Shown one piece after another: positions 8,504 to 17,671 of a DNA stretch of 64,000 bases. The notes beneath the pieces are model-generated. The model saw only the letters and a program-made list of their open reading frames with translations, searched no databases and was not told where the DNA came from. Source of the stretch: Euryarchaeota archaeon UBA557. Lineage in GTDB: Archaea; Thermoplasmatota; Poseidoniia; Poseidoniales; Thalassarchaeaceae. Positions within the stretch are counted from its first letter, which is position 1, and each line of letters opens with the position of its first letter. The DNA is taken from the NCBI GenBank assembly GCA_002503285.1, contig DARI01000004.1, positions 1-64,000 on the forward strand, read 5' to 3'. Position numbers and translations under genes: made by a program.

Positions 8504-9412
8504 ATGGCAAAAGGAGCAGTATCAAGGGCAGCAGCACGTAAACAGAAAGATAAGTGGAAATCAAAGAGATGGTACTCAATCCGCGCACCTCGAAATCCAT
8601 GGTCATTCAAAGTTATCGGAGAAACTCTTGCAGAAGAAGATTCCCAAGTAGTCGATCGTCATTATGAAGTAATGCAAAATGAATTGGATGGCGATTTTTC
8701 TAAAATGCATGTTAAGATTCAATTCAGAGTTACAGAAGTCGTAAGTAAAGATGCATTGACAGAATTTGTTGGTTATGATTTGATGAAAGATCATGTTAGA
8801 CGTTTAGTTAGAAGGGAACGTGGAAAAATTGATGATACTGTAGATTTAGTAACCAAAGATGGATATTATCTAAGATTTAAACCTCTTATTATATCTAGAG
8901 GCAGGATTAAAGCTAGTCAAAAGCAACAAATGCGTACAATTGCAAGAAATACTATTTTGAGGATTGGTGCCGATTCTACTTGGATTGAAATTCAGAAATC
9001 CCTATTCGACGGTACTCTTGAAAATTCTATGAAGGATGAAGTAACAAAAATTCAACCAGTTAAAAATATCTTATTCAGACGAGTTCAATTACTTCAGTCA
9101 GGAGTAGTTGTTGATGAAGGTCCGACCCTTGATGAAATTTATGAAATGGAAAAATCAAAAGAAGTTACTGTTGAAGAACCTGAATCAGATGTATTAGTTG
9201 CTGCAGAAGCCGGAGCTGAAATATCTGAACTAATTGAGGAATCTATCATAGAAACTCCAACTGATGAAGTTACACCAGTAGAAACCTCTGAAAAATCAGA
9301 ATCACCTGATTATAATTCTATGACTGTTGCTCAATTAAAAGATCTACTAAAAGAAGCAAGTAAGCCAATTTCAGGTAAGAAAGCAGACTTAATAGCCCGT
9401 TTAGAAGAATAG
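8504..9412 (+). CDS. rps3ae: Ribosomal protein eS1 (S3Ae) with C-terminal SAP domain
   Basis: Residues 1 to about 205 match archaeal small-subunit protein eS1/S3Ae: the N-terminal KDKWKSKRWYSIRAP, the central HVRRLVRRERGKID and the RIKASQKQQMRTIARN region. The reading frame extends upstream to 8435, but the family N-terminus and an AGAGGT site place the start at ATG 8504 (302 residues). After an acidic Glu/Thr-rich linker the last 35 residues form a SAP motif (MTVAQLKDLLKEA...KADLIARLEE), which normally binds DNA or RNA. Canonical archaeal eS1 is about 200-220 residues, so this extension of roughly 95 residues is unusual. Confidence 0.95.
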   Translation: MAKGAVSRAAARKQKDKWKSKRWYSIRAPRNPWSFKVIGETLAEEDSQVVDRHYEVMQNELDGDFSKMHVKIQFRVTEVVSKDALTEFVGYDLMKDHVRRLVRRERGKIDDTVDLVTKDGYYLRFKPLIISRGRIKASQKQQMRTIARNTILRIGADSTWIEIQKSLFDGTLENSMKDEVTKIQPVKNILFRRVQLLQSGVVVDEGPTLDEIYEMEKSKEVTVEEPESDVLVAAEAGAEISELIEESIIETPTDEVTPVETSEKSESPDYNSMTVAQLKDLLKEASKPISGKKADLIARLEE

Positions 9413-9454
9413 TCCATTAATTACATCTATTGCAGGCCTCTGCGACATATCACA

Positions 9455-10219
9455 ATGGTTCGTGTATGTGTATTATATGGCACCGGATTATCTATTTTAC
9501 CAAATTTTATTTCACAATTATATGATTCTGAAATTAACGTATTAAGAAGTCATTCTAAATGGGGTGATGTTCCAATATCAGCAATAAATGATAATAGTAA
9601 TAATACGATATTTATGATATACAGGCATCACTCAGATGATGGTAGCGTAACTCCTCCACATCTAATTGAACATAGGGCCAATATTCATGCTTCTTCTAGT
9701 ACAAATTCTGATTTCATTATTAGCATAAATTCTGTAGGAACATTGTCTTCAAACTTTTCTCCCGGAGATATCGGATTATCAGTAGATATGATAGATTTTT
9801 CTGAATATTCTTGGTCTTTTCATGATGCTTCAGCCGTACATTCGGATCGAACATCAATATTCGATCGAAAAATTATTAATAATTTGGAAATTATTTTAGA
9901 AAATATTCAGCAAAAAAGTGTACAAAAAATTATTGTTGCCCAATGCAATGGCCCTCAATTCGAAAGTCCTGCAGAGATAAATGCATTAGGAAATATGGGT
10001 GCTGAGGCAGTAAACATGACACTGGGACCAGAATCTCGACTGTTATCTGAATTATCCATTCCATATGCATCAATTATATATTCAGCTAACTGGGCATCAG
10101 GCAGAAATCCAAATGGCAACTCAATTACAATAGATCATAATGATGTTGAGAAATCTGGGCCATTAATTGTTGAAAATATTTCTAAGTGTATTGATTTATT
10201 GATTAATAAATATATTTAA
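9455..10219 (+). CDS. Purine nucleoside / methylthioadenosine phosphorylase family protein
   Basis: The 254-residue protein belongs to the PNP_UDP_1 superfamily. The motif GPQFESPAEINALGNMGAEAVNMT corresponds to the substrate-binding segment of MTA phosphorylase and trimeric PNP (usually GPRFET.AE...GAD.VGMT), and an HRANIH-like segment matches the phosphate and ribose site. Such enzymes cleave MTA or purine nucleosides with phosphate, giving free base and ribose 1-phosphate. The usual Arg in GPRFET is Gln, so substrate preference cannot be read from sequence. Its TAA shares one base with the ATG of the MazG-like gene, implying a two-gene operon. Confidence 0.82.
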   Translation: MVRVCVLYGTGLSILPNFISQLYDSEINVLRSHSKWGDVPISAINDNSNNTIFMIYRHHSDDGSVTPPHLIEHRANIHASSSTNSDFIISINSVGTLSSNFSPGDIGLSVDMIDFSEYSWSFHDASAVHSDRTSIFDRKIINNLEIILENIQQKSVQKIIVAQCNGPQFESPAEINALGNMGAEAVNMTLGPESRLLSELSIPYASIIYSANWASGRNPNGNSITIDHNDVEKSGPLIVENISKCIDLLINKYI

Positions 10220-10650
10220 TGAGTAAAATTGATGACCCTTTGAACTATTCGGAGCACATGGGCAGGCCATTAAGTGTTGAAGATTGGATTATATCAGGTT
10301 TTGGAGGAGAATTAGATGGACTTTGGGGATCAATGATGCAAAGGGTGGCGGGTTTCCATTCCAAGCATTCTTTTTCAAATAAAAATAATAACGGGCATGA
10401 TATGGGATATAGGATAGCATTAACAGTAGAAGAATTAGGAGAATTTTCAGCTGCAATAACAAAAGGTAAATCGAAAAATGAAATATCTGAAGAACTTGCA
10501 GATATTTTGATATTGATTTTAGGCCATTCTTTAGCATTAGAAATAGACCTAGAAAAAGAATTTCATAATAAAATGGACATAATTATGAAGAGGCCTTCAA
10601 TAAAAGGCGGATTAGGAATTAGAGTAACAAATTATAAGAAAACTAATTAG
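10219..10650 (+). CDS. MazG-like nucleotide pyrophosphohydrolase
   Basis: A 143-residue protein with the all-alpha NTP pyrophosphatase signature: EELGE at residues 71-75 and EELAD at 91-95 supply the metal-binding acidic residues (EExxE and ExxD). MazG-type enzymes hydrolyse NTPs or modified nucleotides to NMP and pyrophosphate, which fits its coupling to a nucleoside phosphorylase. It has about 60 N-terminal residues before the motif that I do not recognise. The last eight bases overlap the convergent folA gene. Confidence 0.85.
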   Translation: MSKIDDPLNYSEHMGRPLSVEDWIISGFGGELDGLWGSMMQRVAGFHSKHSFSNKNNNGHDMGYRIALTVEELGEFSAAITKGKSKNEISEELADILILILGHSLALEIDLEKEFHNKMDIIMKRPSIKGGLGIRVTNYKKTN

Positions 10651-11155
10651 TTTTTTTCCATATTGAATAAATTGTCCCATACTCATTTTTTGAATCCTTC
10701 ACACATTCTTCTAAAATATGCTCAGTCCAATTTTCGGATTCCCATCTCGGAAATACTACTTTTCCACTATGTTCAGTTTGCACTCTAGTGATATGAATCT
10801 CATCCACGAGATTAATGAATAACTCATATATTTCTGAACCCCCAATTATCCAACATATCTCGCAGGCTTCAGCATATGCTATTTCTATTGCCCTCCCAGG
10901 ATACAAAGCAACCTCGGCCCCATTATCTTTCCAATCGGAATTTCTGGACATTACTATGTTTAATCTATCTGGTAATGGCCTTGATTTATTTGGCAAACTT
11001 TCCCAAGTTTTTCTACCCATGACTACTGCATTATTACCAGAGCCCTGTGTTAGATTTTTGAATCTCATCATATCTGTTGATAACCTCCATGGGATAGTAT
11101 TTCCTTCTCCGATCGCATTCGTTAGGTCCATTGCTACAATCATTGAAATTATCAT
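10643..11155 (-). CDS. folA: Dihydrofolate reductase
   Basis: The 170-residue enzyme reduces dihydrofolate to tetrahydrofolate with NADPH. Visible hallmarks are the N-terminal IVAMDLTNAIGEGNTIPW (catalytic Trp/acid region), the NADPH-binding VVMGRKTWESLP and the WIIGGSEIYELF segment. It lies nine bases downstream of thyA on the same strand, the classical thyA-folA pair, in which FolA regenerates folate oxidised by thymidylate synthase. A DHFR/ThyA pair is a bacterial-type trait; many archaea use ThyX or other folates. Confidence 0.97.
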   Translation of the reverse strand: MIISMIVAMDLTNAIGEGNTIPWRLSTDMMRFKNLTQGSGNNAVVMGRKTWESLPNKSRPLPDRLNIVMSRNSDWKDNGAEVALYPGRAIEIAYAEACEICWIIGGSEIYELFINLVDEIHITRVQTEHSGKVVFPRWESENWTEHILEECVKDSKNEYGTIYSIWKKTN

Positions 11156-11164
11156 ATATATTCC

Positions 11165-11959
11165 TCATATTGAGATTGGTGCGGATATCGAGGGATGATG
11201 ATGATAATCGATAATTTTGATGTCTTCAAATGAAAAATCGTCTATGTTAACTACTTCTTCATTTAATTTCAACCTTGGTTGTGGGAGTGGCGCTCTATTT
11301 ATTTGCAATTTAGCTTGTTCTATGTGATTAAGATATAAATGACAATCTCCTCCTGTCCAAATAAATTCTCCTGGCTTTAAATTACAAATTTGTGCAACCA
11401 TACACGTTAACAAGCTGTATGAAGATATATTAAATGGCACTCCTAAGAAAGCATCGGCACTCCTTTGATATAATTGACATGAAAGCTTGCCGTCATTAAC
11501 ATAAAATTGAAAGAATGCGTGACATGGCATTAATGCCATTTTATCTAATTCTCCAACATTCCATGCTGATACGATAATTCTTCTACTATCCGGATTTTCA
11601 TTTATCATATTAATCGCATCTTTTATTTGATCTATTGGTGCGCCATCCCCAGACTTCCATTTTCTCCATTGTTCTCCGTAAACAGGTCCCAAATTTCCTT
11701 CAGGATCAGCCCACTCATTCCATATTTTGACACCATTTTCTTTAAGATATGAGATATTTGTATCTCCCGATAAGATCCATAATAATTCATGAATCACACT
11801 TGGCCAATGTATTTTCTTTGTTGTTATTGCCGGAAATGAATCAGCTAAATTAAATCTCATTTGATGTCCAAAAATTGACATTGTACCCGTTCCTGTCCTG
11901 TCTGATTTTTCTTCTCCTTCCTCTAAAATCGTTCGAAGGAATCTCAAATACTGTTCCAT
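11165..11959 (-). CDS. thyA: Thymidylate synthase
   Basis: ThyA methylates dUMP to dTMP with methylenetetrahydrofolate. Starting at ATG 11959 the protein has 264 residues, the same as E. coli ThyA. The nucleophile is Cys146 in MPCHAFFQFY, and the RTGTGT, DSRRI and FNISSYSLL motifs are conserved throughout. The frame is open for another 11 codons upstream (to 11992), but the family N-terminus is MxQYL, so I use the internal ATG. It is followed by folA and preceded by plsC on the same strand. Confidence 0.98.
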   Translation of the reverse strand: MEQYLRFLRTILEEGEEKSDRTGTGTMSIFGHQMRFNLADSFPAITTKKIHWPSVIHELLWILSGDTNISYLKENGVKIWNEWADPEGNLGPVYGEQWRKWKSGDGAPIDQIKDAINMINENPDSRRIIVSAWNVGELDKMALMPCHAFFQFYVNDGKLSCQLYQRSADAFLGVPFNISSYSLLTCMVAQICNLKPGEFIWTGGDCHLYLNHIEQAKLQINRAPLPQPRLKLNEEVVNIDDFSFEDIKIIDYHHHPSISAPISI

Positions 11960-12010
11960 GTATTGTAAGCGTCTGCACTGGTAGTCCTTCAACGCTACGG
12001 AAAGTTGTAT

Positions 12011-12784
12011 TTATGGTGCACCCAATTGTTTCAAATTTTCCATTAACTGATCAGTAAATTTTCTATATAAAAATCTCATTTTTTCATTTCTATCTTCATC
12101 ATTTGAATCTATAATTTCCAAAATTTTATTTTCACTCATAGAACCTCCATCTTCATGCATAATCCATTGATTAAATGTTATTGGCTCATCTATTTTAACA
12201 GATATTTTTTTCCATATTCTAATTATATTATCTCCTGGGGCCATCATATCTCTCGAGCCAATTATACACATAGGTATTATCGAAATATCAGGATAACTTG
12301 CCGCAATTCTGGCAACACCTGTTTTACCTTTTTGTAAAAATGGGGCTTCGATATTTCTAGATCTTGTTCCTTCTGGAAACAACCCCAAACACAATCCAGA
12401 ATCTAATACATCTATTGCACGTGCCAATGCATCTGTTCCGCCTGAATCTCTAAATGTTTCAATTTGGCCCGTGCTGAGCATTATTGTTCTATTTGGCTCC
12501 TTTTTAAAATGACCTTCCTTAGCAAGGTAATGAATTGGCCTCATATTACCCATAATTTTAATGATGGGATCGATATTGGAAGTGTGGTTCCCAACAATTA
12601 TTACAGGACCGGTTCTTGGTATTTTCTCTAATCCTTCAAAATTAACTCTTGTAAAACTTCTTCCAATTATTCTGATATAATTTACTAAAAATTTATATAA
12701 TTTTGGAGTTTTAAACTCATTGCCTGTACCTTGAATTTTTATCAAGTTAGACAATTTTATTAGGTTACTTTCCAAACCCTCCAT
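12011..12784 (-). CDS. plsC: 1-acyl-sn-glycerol-3-phosphate acyltransferase (PlsC family)
   Basis: The 257-residue protein carries the four acyltransferase blocks: NHTSNID (residues 66-72, the catalytic NHx4D), the middle phosphate-binding region, FPEGTR (136-141) and a late IIPMCI block. PlsC transfers fatty acyl groups to lysophosphatidate at the membrane. Archaeal membranes are built from ether lipids, so the gene is notable; related PlsC genes are known from several Euryarchaeota, probably acquired from bacteria. Whether this enzyme makes ester lipids or acts on another acceptor cannot be told from sequence. Confidence 0.93.
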   Translation of the reverse strand: MEGLESNLIKLSNLIKIQGTGNEFKTPKLYKFLVNYIRIIGRSFTRVNFEGLEKIPRTGPVIIVGNHTSNIDPIIKIMGNMRPIHYLAKEGHFKKEPNRTIMLSTGQIETFRDSGGTDALARAIDVLDSGLCLGLFPEGTRSRNIEAPFLQKGKTGVARIAASYPDISIIPMCIIGSRDMMAPGDNIIRIWKKISVKIDEPITFNQWIMHEDGGSMSENKILEIIDSNDEDRNEKMRFLYRKFTDQLMENLKQLGAP

Positions 12785-12864
12785 AATTTATCGTATTGCA
12801 CTTTCAACTTAGCCTTTACTAATGATTCCAAGCACTTCATATCCTAGATATATTTCCGGAAACC

Positions 12865-13980
12865 ATGGGTAGACTCGGCGTTAAAGGCGTGATTTTAATT
12901 ATTATATTCACTATTCCAACAGTTTCACCCGTAATGGCTACTGAATGGAAGTCCGATGGATGGATAAAAAATTTAATTGGACCTGAAAGACTCGTCTTAG
13001 GTGATGAATTTGGATGCCATGGATTTGAAAATATTGATATAAATGATGAACAATGGATAATTGAAAGTTGTAAAGAATATCTTTCGTCCCAATCTAATTC
13101 CTCAAGATGGGGAAAATATCCTATATCATTTGGGATAACTTCTGGAGAAATAGATAATTTGACCGAATCTAATCTTCTTAATGCTGGATTTAAAATCATT
13201 GGGGACCAAGTCACTAACACTCCTAATGAACTTTTTGTAATGGAGATGAATGGAGGGAGTTTAGAAAAAAATGTAGCCAATATTTCATTATTAAATTCTG
13301 CAAATAAAGATACTCTTGTAAGTATATACTGGATAGCTAGAATATATGATATCAAGGTTAGAGAAGATAAAGAAGTCGTAGAATGGTTAGAATCAAATGA
13401 AAAAATATGGTATACAACATGGGGAGAATGGTATAATCATAAGATATCAAGTCAATCAATTAATATAAGTAAAGAAAATAATGAACTAACAGTAACATTA
13501 TCCGTTACTAATAATTCATGGCAAGTTCCAGGTAGCATCTCTATTGAGAATACTCCTGAATTAGTTTCTATTAAAGATTCTAATTATGTTGACGTTCCAA
13601 TTCTGAATGAAACTGATCAGAATCTTAAACCAGGTTGGAGAAATACAGATAATAAAATACTACTAACGATTTCGCCAGGTGAATCATATACATTAATATT
13701 TGAAAATTCAAATTTAAATTCTACAATAAGTAATCCTCTAATTACATTCAATGATTTGCACAATGGTGTTACCGTCGTTGGGCATCACGTAAGTAACCTC
13801 AGGGAATCTGCTTCTGACTTTTTAAATTCTGAAATATTATTTACCTGGCTAATAGAAAGATCCTCAGAACCTGATTTTAATTGGCCTATAATAGGAATCG
13901 CAATAATCACTCTAATTGCTACTCCAATTGCTATAAAGTGGTTAATACTTAAGGATAAATATGATACAACATTAGGTTAG
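12865..13980 (+). CDS. Secreted protein with C-terminal membrane anchor
   Basis: The 371-residue protein has an N-terminal signal peptide (hydrophobic residues about 7-25, Ala-rich end), an extracytoplasmic region of about 300 residues with many Asn and Ser, and a C-terminal hydrophobic anchor at about 340-362 followed by a short basic tail. A beta-sandwich-like central part (around residues 210-300) resembles surface domains, but I do not recognise a family. No ribosome-binding site is obvious before ATG 12865, suggesting a leaderless message. It is divergent from plsC and converges on the next gene. Confidence 0.75.
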   Translation: MGRLGVKGVILIIIFTIPTVSPVMATEWKSDGWIKNLIGPERLVLGDEFGCHGFENIDINDEQWIIESCKEYLSSQSNSSRWGKYPISFGITSGEIDNLTESNLLNAGFKIIGDQVTNTPNELFVMEMNGGSLEKNVANISLLNSANKDTLVSIYWIARIYDIKVREDKEVVEWLESNEKIWYTTWGEWYNHKISSQSINISKENNELTVTLSVTNNSWQVPGSISIENTPELVSIKDSNYVDVPILNETDQNLKPGWRNTDNKILLTISPGESYTLIFENSNLNSTISNPLITFNDLHNGVTVVGHHVSNLRESASDFLNSEILFTWLIERSSEPDFNWPIIGIAIITLIATPIAIKWLILKDKYDTTLG

Positions 13981-13981
13981 A

Positions 13982-15040
13982 TTAAAAATTACATTCGAAT
14001 TCTATAACTATATCTTCACTCTTGATATTATTAATTATTCTTTCTATAGTCTCATCATCTAATTCTTCTGGAGCATGAATGCCCTTCGTAAGCATATCAG
14101 GATTATTCAGCCATTCTTCTATGCAAAATACTGTTACCAAACCCGTACATCTAGCCATAGAATGGCCATCATTCGCGCCTTCATCAGATATTGTCCATTT
14201 CATCATTTCTCCGTCATGATTAATCGCTATTATTTCCATCCAAGTAAATTCTTTCACATTTTTATCATATTTCCAGTCTTTTAATAATTGATTATAATCT
14301 AGTGTTCCATCATTAAACTCATCAATGTATTTCTGAATGTGGCCGGGCCATCTAACTGTGAATTCTGATAATTCTGTTGCCGGTATTGAGGTCAATATAC
14401 TCCTCAATCCATCTGTTAGGAATGCTTCCATCTGCCCCTTCTCAGATACTTGGATATCGTGCCTTTCTGATAATGGTTTCAATACTGTGATATTTGAATC
14501 TCTAACTACTCTTGCAGGACGTGTATATTCTGCAATTACATCCTTTGGAGAAAATGGTGCCATGTAATTCCAACCGCCTATTTTATCGATTGGATTGCCT
14601 CCTACTCTAATTTCCCCAAGTTTAAGTTTACCCAGTCTCCTATGGGCTATGGAGATTAGCATATTTGATAGCCCAGGGGCAATTCCAACATCCCATAATA
14701 CTGTAGAATTCTTATTCTTATTATCCTTAATTAAATTATCTGGAGTAATTTCACTAAAGCTCAAATCCACAACTTTTACATTTTGAGAACATAGTATCTT
14801 CATTGCCTCATGCCCGATATCTCCGGGTAACATATTGACTATTAAATCAAATTTAGGCATTTTGTTTATATCAACAATTTTTTCTAATGCATCACCTTCT
14901 ACTATCGTGATGTTTTTATGTCCAATCAATTGTGAATTTGGAGCAATGTCATGTGCATAGACTAGATGGCCATTAATTGCTAATCTTTTGGCTACAAAAG
15001 AACCCACTAGTCCCGTTCCCAAGCAATGAATGGATGGCAT
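13982..15040 (-). CDS. Saccharopine dehydrogenase-like oxidoreductase
   Basis: The 352-residue protein begins with a Rossmann nucleotide-binding motif (LGTGLVGSFVAKRL) and continues with the pattern of the COG1748 saccharopine dehydrogenase/lysine 6-dehydrogenase family, including DVGIAPGLSNML and GGNP segments. Family members interconvert amino-acid adducts with NAD(P). No other lysine pathway genes are nearby, so the substrate is open; lysine 6-dehydrogenase or carboxynorspermidine synthase-type activities are alternatives. The start at ATG 15040 sits directly before the Rossmann motif. Confidence 0.85.
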   Translation of the reverse strand: MPSIHCLGTGLVGSFVAKRLAINGHLVYAHDIAPNSQLIGHKNITIVEGDALEKIVDINKMPKFDLIVNMLPGDIGHEAMKILCSQNVKVVDLSFSEITPDNLIKDNKNKNSTVLWDVGIAPGLSNMLISIAHRRLGKLKLGEIRVGGNPIDKIGGWNYMAPFSPKDVIAEYTRPARVVRDSNITVLKPLSERHDIQVSEKGQMEAFLTDGLRSILTSIPATELSEFTVRWPGHIQKYIDEFNDGTLDYNQLLKDWKYDKNVKEFTWMEIIAINHDGEMMKWTISDEGANDGHSMARCTGLVTVFCIEEWLNNPDMLTKGIHAPEELDDETIERIINNIKSEDIVIEFECNF

Positions 15041-15135
15041 TATTTTATCGGGAAAGGTTATCTTTATTGTGTTTAACTGTTCAAATGCATCTAATTCATC
15101 GATGGTTTGATTGCATATATCATCTACCCTTAGTT

Positions 15136-16518
15136 ATGGGAGAAGCAGGCCATATTGATCCTTGGTCATCAGAACAGTCTACTGATTATGATAGAATATC
15201 TACTAAATTCGGATTAGACTCAATAGAATTATCCAAAATTCCCAATCCAAATATATTACATAGAAGAGGAATAATTTTCGGCCATAGGGACTTAGATGTA
15301 ATACTAAATTCCATATATAGAAATGAAAAATTCGGTGTATTAACCGGCCTTATGCCTAGTGGTAATATGCATCTCGGCCATAGCATGGTAATTGACCAAG
15401 TAAAATGGTTCCAAGAACAAGGAGGGGATGTTACCGTCGCAGTTGCTGATTTAGAAGCATTAGCAACTAGATCTACTTCCCTTAAAAAAGGTCGAGAAGT
15501 TGCTTTAGAAGAATACATTATCAATTACGCCGCAATGGGATTAGATCCTAAATCTACTAGTGTTTATTTTCAAAGTAAAAGGCCCGATGTTCAACGTCTT
15601 GCCTTTACTTTGGGTCGTAAAACTAATATTTCTGAATTTGAAGCAATATATGGATTCGGAGGAGACACTAATTTAGCCCATGTCCAAGCACCTCTTGTTC
15701 AAGCAGGAGATATTGTTCACCCTCAGATGGAAGAGTTTGGCGGGCTTAGGCCGATTGTAGTGCCTGTTGGAATAGATCAAGATCCTCACCTACGATTAAC
15801 TAGGGGCCTAGTTAGTAAGACAAATTGGTTCAATGTTAAAACTAGGCAAAATGGTGGACTTACTGTCGCATTATCAATTCAAGATGATAACTCAGAAATA
15901 TTTGGAATTTCTAAAGATGGAAAAGTAAACCGTGAAGTTCGTAATAATATTTTTAATAGGATAAAATCGTCAATTTCTTCTATTGGGTATGCAGATATAA
16001 TTTCTAATCCTAAACATGGAACATTAGATATTCCTGGGGCTTCTAATATTGATATCTCGCAATTAAAGTTGAATTTATTACGCTTAGAAAGAAAGATGGG
16101 AGGTATGGGATTCATGCCACCATGCTCTACTTACCACAGGTTTGCTGTCGGAATGACTGGAGACAAAATGTCTTCTTCTAAACCAGAAACTACCATATTT
16201 ATGAATGATAGTATTACTCAAATGGAAAAGAAAGTCAAGAAAGCATTTAGCGGAGGCCAATCAACTGTTGAAGAACACAGGCGGTTAGGTGGTGATTGCA
16301 GTAAAGATGTTTCATTTCAGTACTTACAATTTTTCTTTGAAAAAGATGATAATGTCTTAAATGAAATAAAAAGAGATTATGAAAGTGGAAAAATATTAGC
16401 AGGTGAAATGAAAAATATATGCATTGAAAATGCCACAATTTGGCTTAATGATTTATCTGAAAAAAGAGATGAATGGGCTGATAGAGTTAACGAATTTTTA
16501 GCGCCAGATGCTTTTTAA
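15136..16518 (+). CDS. trpS: Tryptophanyl-tRNA synthetase
   Basis: Class Ic synthetase charging tRNA-Trp. The HIGH signature appears as PSGNMHLGH, the KMSKS signature as KMSSSKPE, and the archaeal/eukaryal-type VPVGIDQDPHLRLTR segment is present. The frame is open from 14977, but the upstream part is unrelated, so ATG 15136 is chosen (460 residues, within the family range). The N-terminal 60 residues (IDPWSSEQSTDYDR) match the archaeal TrpRS extension. It overlaps the convergent ZPR1 gene by four bases. Confidence 0.96.
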   Translation: MGEAGHIDPWSSEQSTDYDRISTKFGLDSIELSKIPNPNILHRRGIIFGHRDLDVILNSIYRNEKFGVLTGLMPSGNMHLGHSMVIDQVKWFQEQGGDVTVAVADLEALATRSTSLKKGREVALEEYIINYAAMGLDPKSTSVYFQSKRPDVQRLAFTLGRKTNISEFEAIYGFGGDTNLAHVQAPLVQAGDIVHPQMEEFGGLRPIVVPVGIDQDPHLRLTRGLVSKTNWFNVKTRQNGGLTVALSIQDDNSEIFGISKDGKVNREVRNNIFNRIKSSISSIGYADIISNPKHGTLDIPGASNIDISQLKLNLLRLERKMGGMGFMPPCSTYHRFAVGMTGDKMSSSKPETTIFMNDSITQMEKKVKKAFSGGQSTVEEHRRLGGDCSKDVSFQYLQFFFEKDDNVLNEIKRDYESGKILAGEMKNICIENATIWLNDLSEKRDEWADRVNEFLAPDAF

Positions 16519-17105
16519 TCCTCGTTTAAATCAAAAACAGGTATGCTAGGCCCAGTTGGTAATTCGGCAATCTCTGTTTCATCTAAATCTCTAGACTTTG
16601 CATCTTCATGAAGAATTTGACTATGCCCCATTGGATCCAATAATATCATCTCGACCTCTTTATTCCCATTTTTTATCTCATTTATCTTATCCAATAGAAT
16701 TAAGCATTTTTCAATATTATCATCTTTATCTCTTTTTGCTTGTCTTAATATCATTTCAACAATTCCTTTAAATCTGTTGAGAACTCCTTCGATATTGGAT
16801 ATATATCCACTAGAATTCCCTCCAGGCTCTACTTCCAGTCCTATCTCATCTATCTTTATTGTACATGAAGATGATCTAACTACTCTCGTAGACATATGAC
16901 TAATATTGGAAATTATTATTGACCACGCTCCAGGTTTCTTTCCTTCTGCGGGGATAAAGTCTGTATTTTTCCAGCCACATTCTTCACATAGCATCGTCAT
17001 TTGAGTGTGCTCCCCAAAGTAAGGGATTTCAGAAATGTGTACAAATAATTTTAACCCTTTATCGGCAAAACATATTGGGCACGATTGCTCAATTATACTT
17101 TCCAT
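16515..17105 (-). CDS. ZPR1-type zinc finger protein
   Basis: The 196-residue protein has one ZPR1 module: a zinc finger with Cys9, Cys12, Cys40 and Cys43 (CPIC...CEEC) and the following beta-sandwich with the signature EPGGNSSGYISNIEGVLNR. Eukaryotic ZPR1 has two such modules and acts with EF-1A as a folding chaperone; archaeal members have a single copy and an uncharacterised role. It lies directly downstream of sepF on the same strand, eight bases apart. Confidence 0.92.
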   Translation of the reverse strand: MESIIEQSCPICFADKGLKLFVHISEIPYFGEHTQMTMLCEECGWKNTDFIPAEGKKPGAWSIIISNISHMSTRVVRSSSCTIKIDEIGLEVEPGGNSSGYISNIEGVLNRFKGIVEMILRQAKRDKDDNIEKCLILLDKINEIKNGNKEVEMILLDPMGHSQILHEDAKSRDLDETEIAELPTGPSIPVFDLNED

Positions 17106-17113
17106 AATTTCAC

Positions 17114-17512
17114 CTATGCAGAAACGTGTCCTTCATTACCATCAAACTTAGAAGGAAGAAGTAAAAGTCTTGATTTGCCCAATTGTAATACGGTACCTGA
17201 TAGGTCAGATTCAACAAATTTACTAATACGTTTTACTGCAATATTTAATTCGGTCTCTCTTTTTATTAACTCCGACATTTCAATTATTACGATATCACCA
17301 TCTGATATCCAATTTAAAATCATTGGCACTCCAGTTAAGTCTTGGAGCACTGCTCGATGTATGATGGTATCATCAGGACCTCTTGGTGTGGGGGGATTGG
17401 GATACTTTTTATGTAAGTCATGATACTTTTCACCGGGTTCTAAATCTACATCATTATCAGAGGAATTTGATTCCATTTCAATCCAACGAGGCTCCCTATC
17501 CTCACTGACCAT
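17114..17512 (-). CDS. sepF: Archaeal SepF cell-division protein
   Basis: The 132-residue protein has a disordered N-terminus and a C-terminal SepF core of about 80 residues (PF04472): GDIVIIEMSELIKRE, then a helix with VKRISKFVESDLSGTVLQLG, ending RLLLLPS. Archaeal SepF tethers FtsZ to the membrane. A basic amphipathic membrane-targeting N-terminus, as seen in other SepF proteins, is not obvious here; the N-terminal MVSEDREPRWIEME segment is acidic. It is followed by the ZPR1 gene. No ftsZ is in this window. Confidence 0.85.
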   Translation of the reverse strand: MVSEDREPRWIEMESNSSDNDVDLEPGEKYHDLHKKYPNPPTPRGPDDTIIHRAVLQDLTGVPMILNWISDGDIVIIEMSELIKRETELNIAVKRISKFVESDLSGTVLQLGKSRLLLLPSKFDGNEGHVSA

Positions 17513-17671
17513 AGTACATCGAATAGATTCATTGACTTGACTTCTTCTATAGATACATCAAATTAAATTATTTTAATTATGGTGATTTTGAGACTTCTCT
17601 CCCGTCGCATTCATAAAGGGTCTGATTTCAGTTAGGTTTGCTGGGAACTCTTCCACAGCGGGTGATTTTTT

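Noticed and set aside
14977..15135. N-terminal extension of TrpRS
   Set aside because: The open frame upstream of ATG 15136 overlaps the oppositely oriented dehydrogenase gene and has no family similarity.
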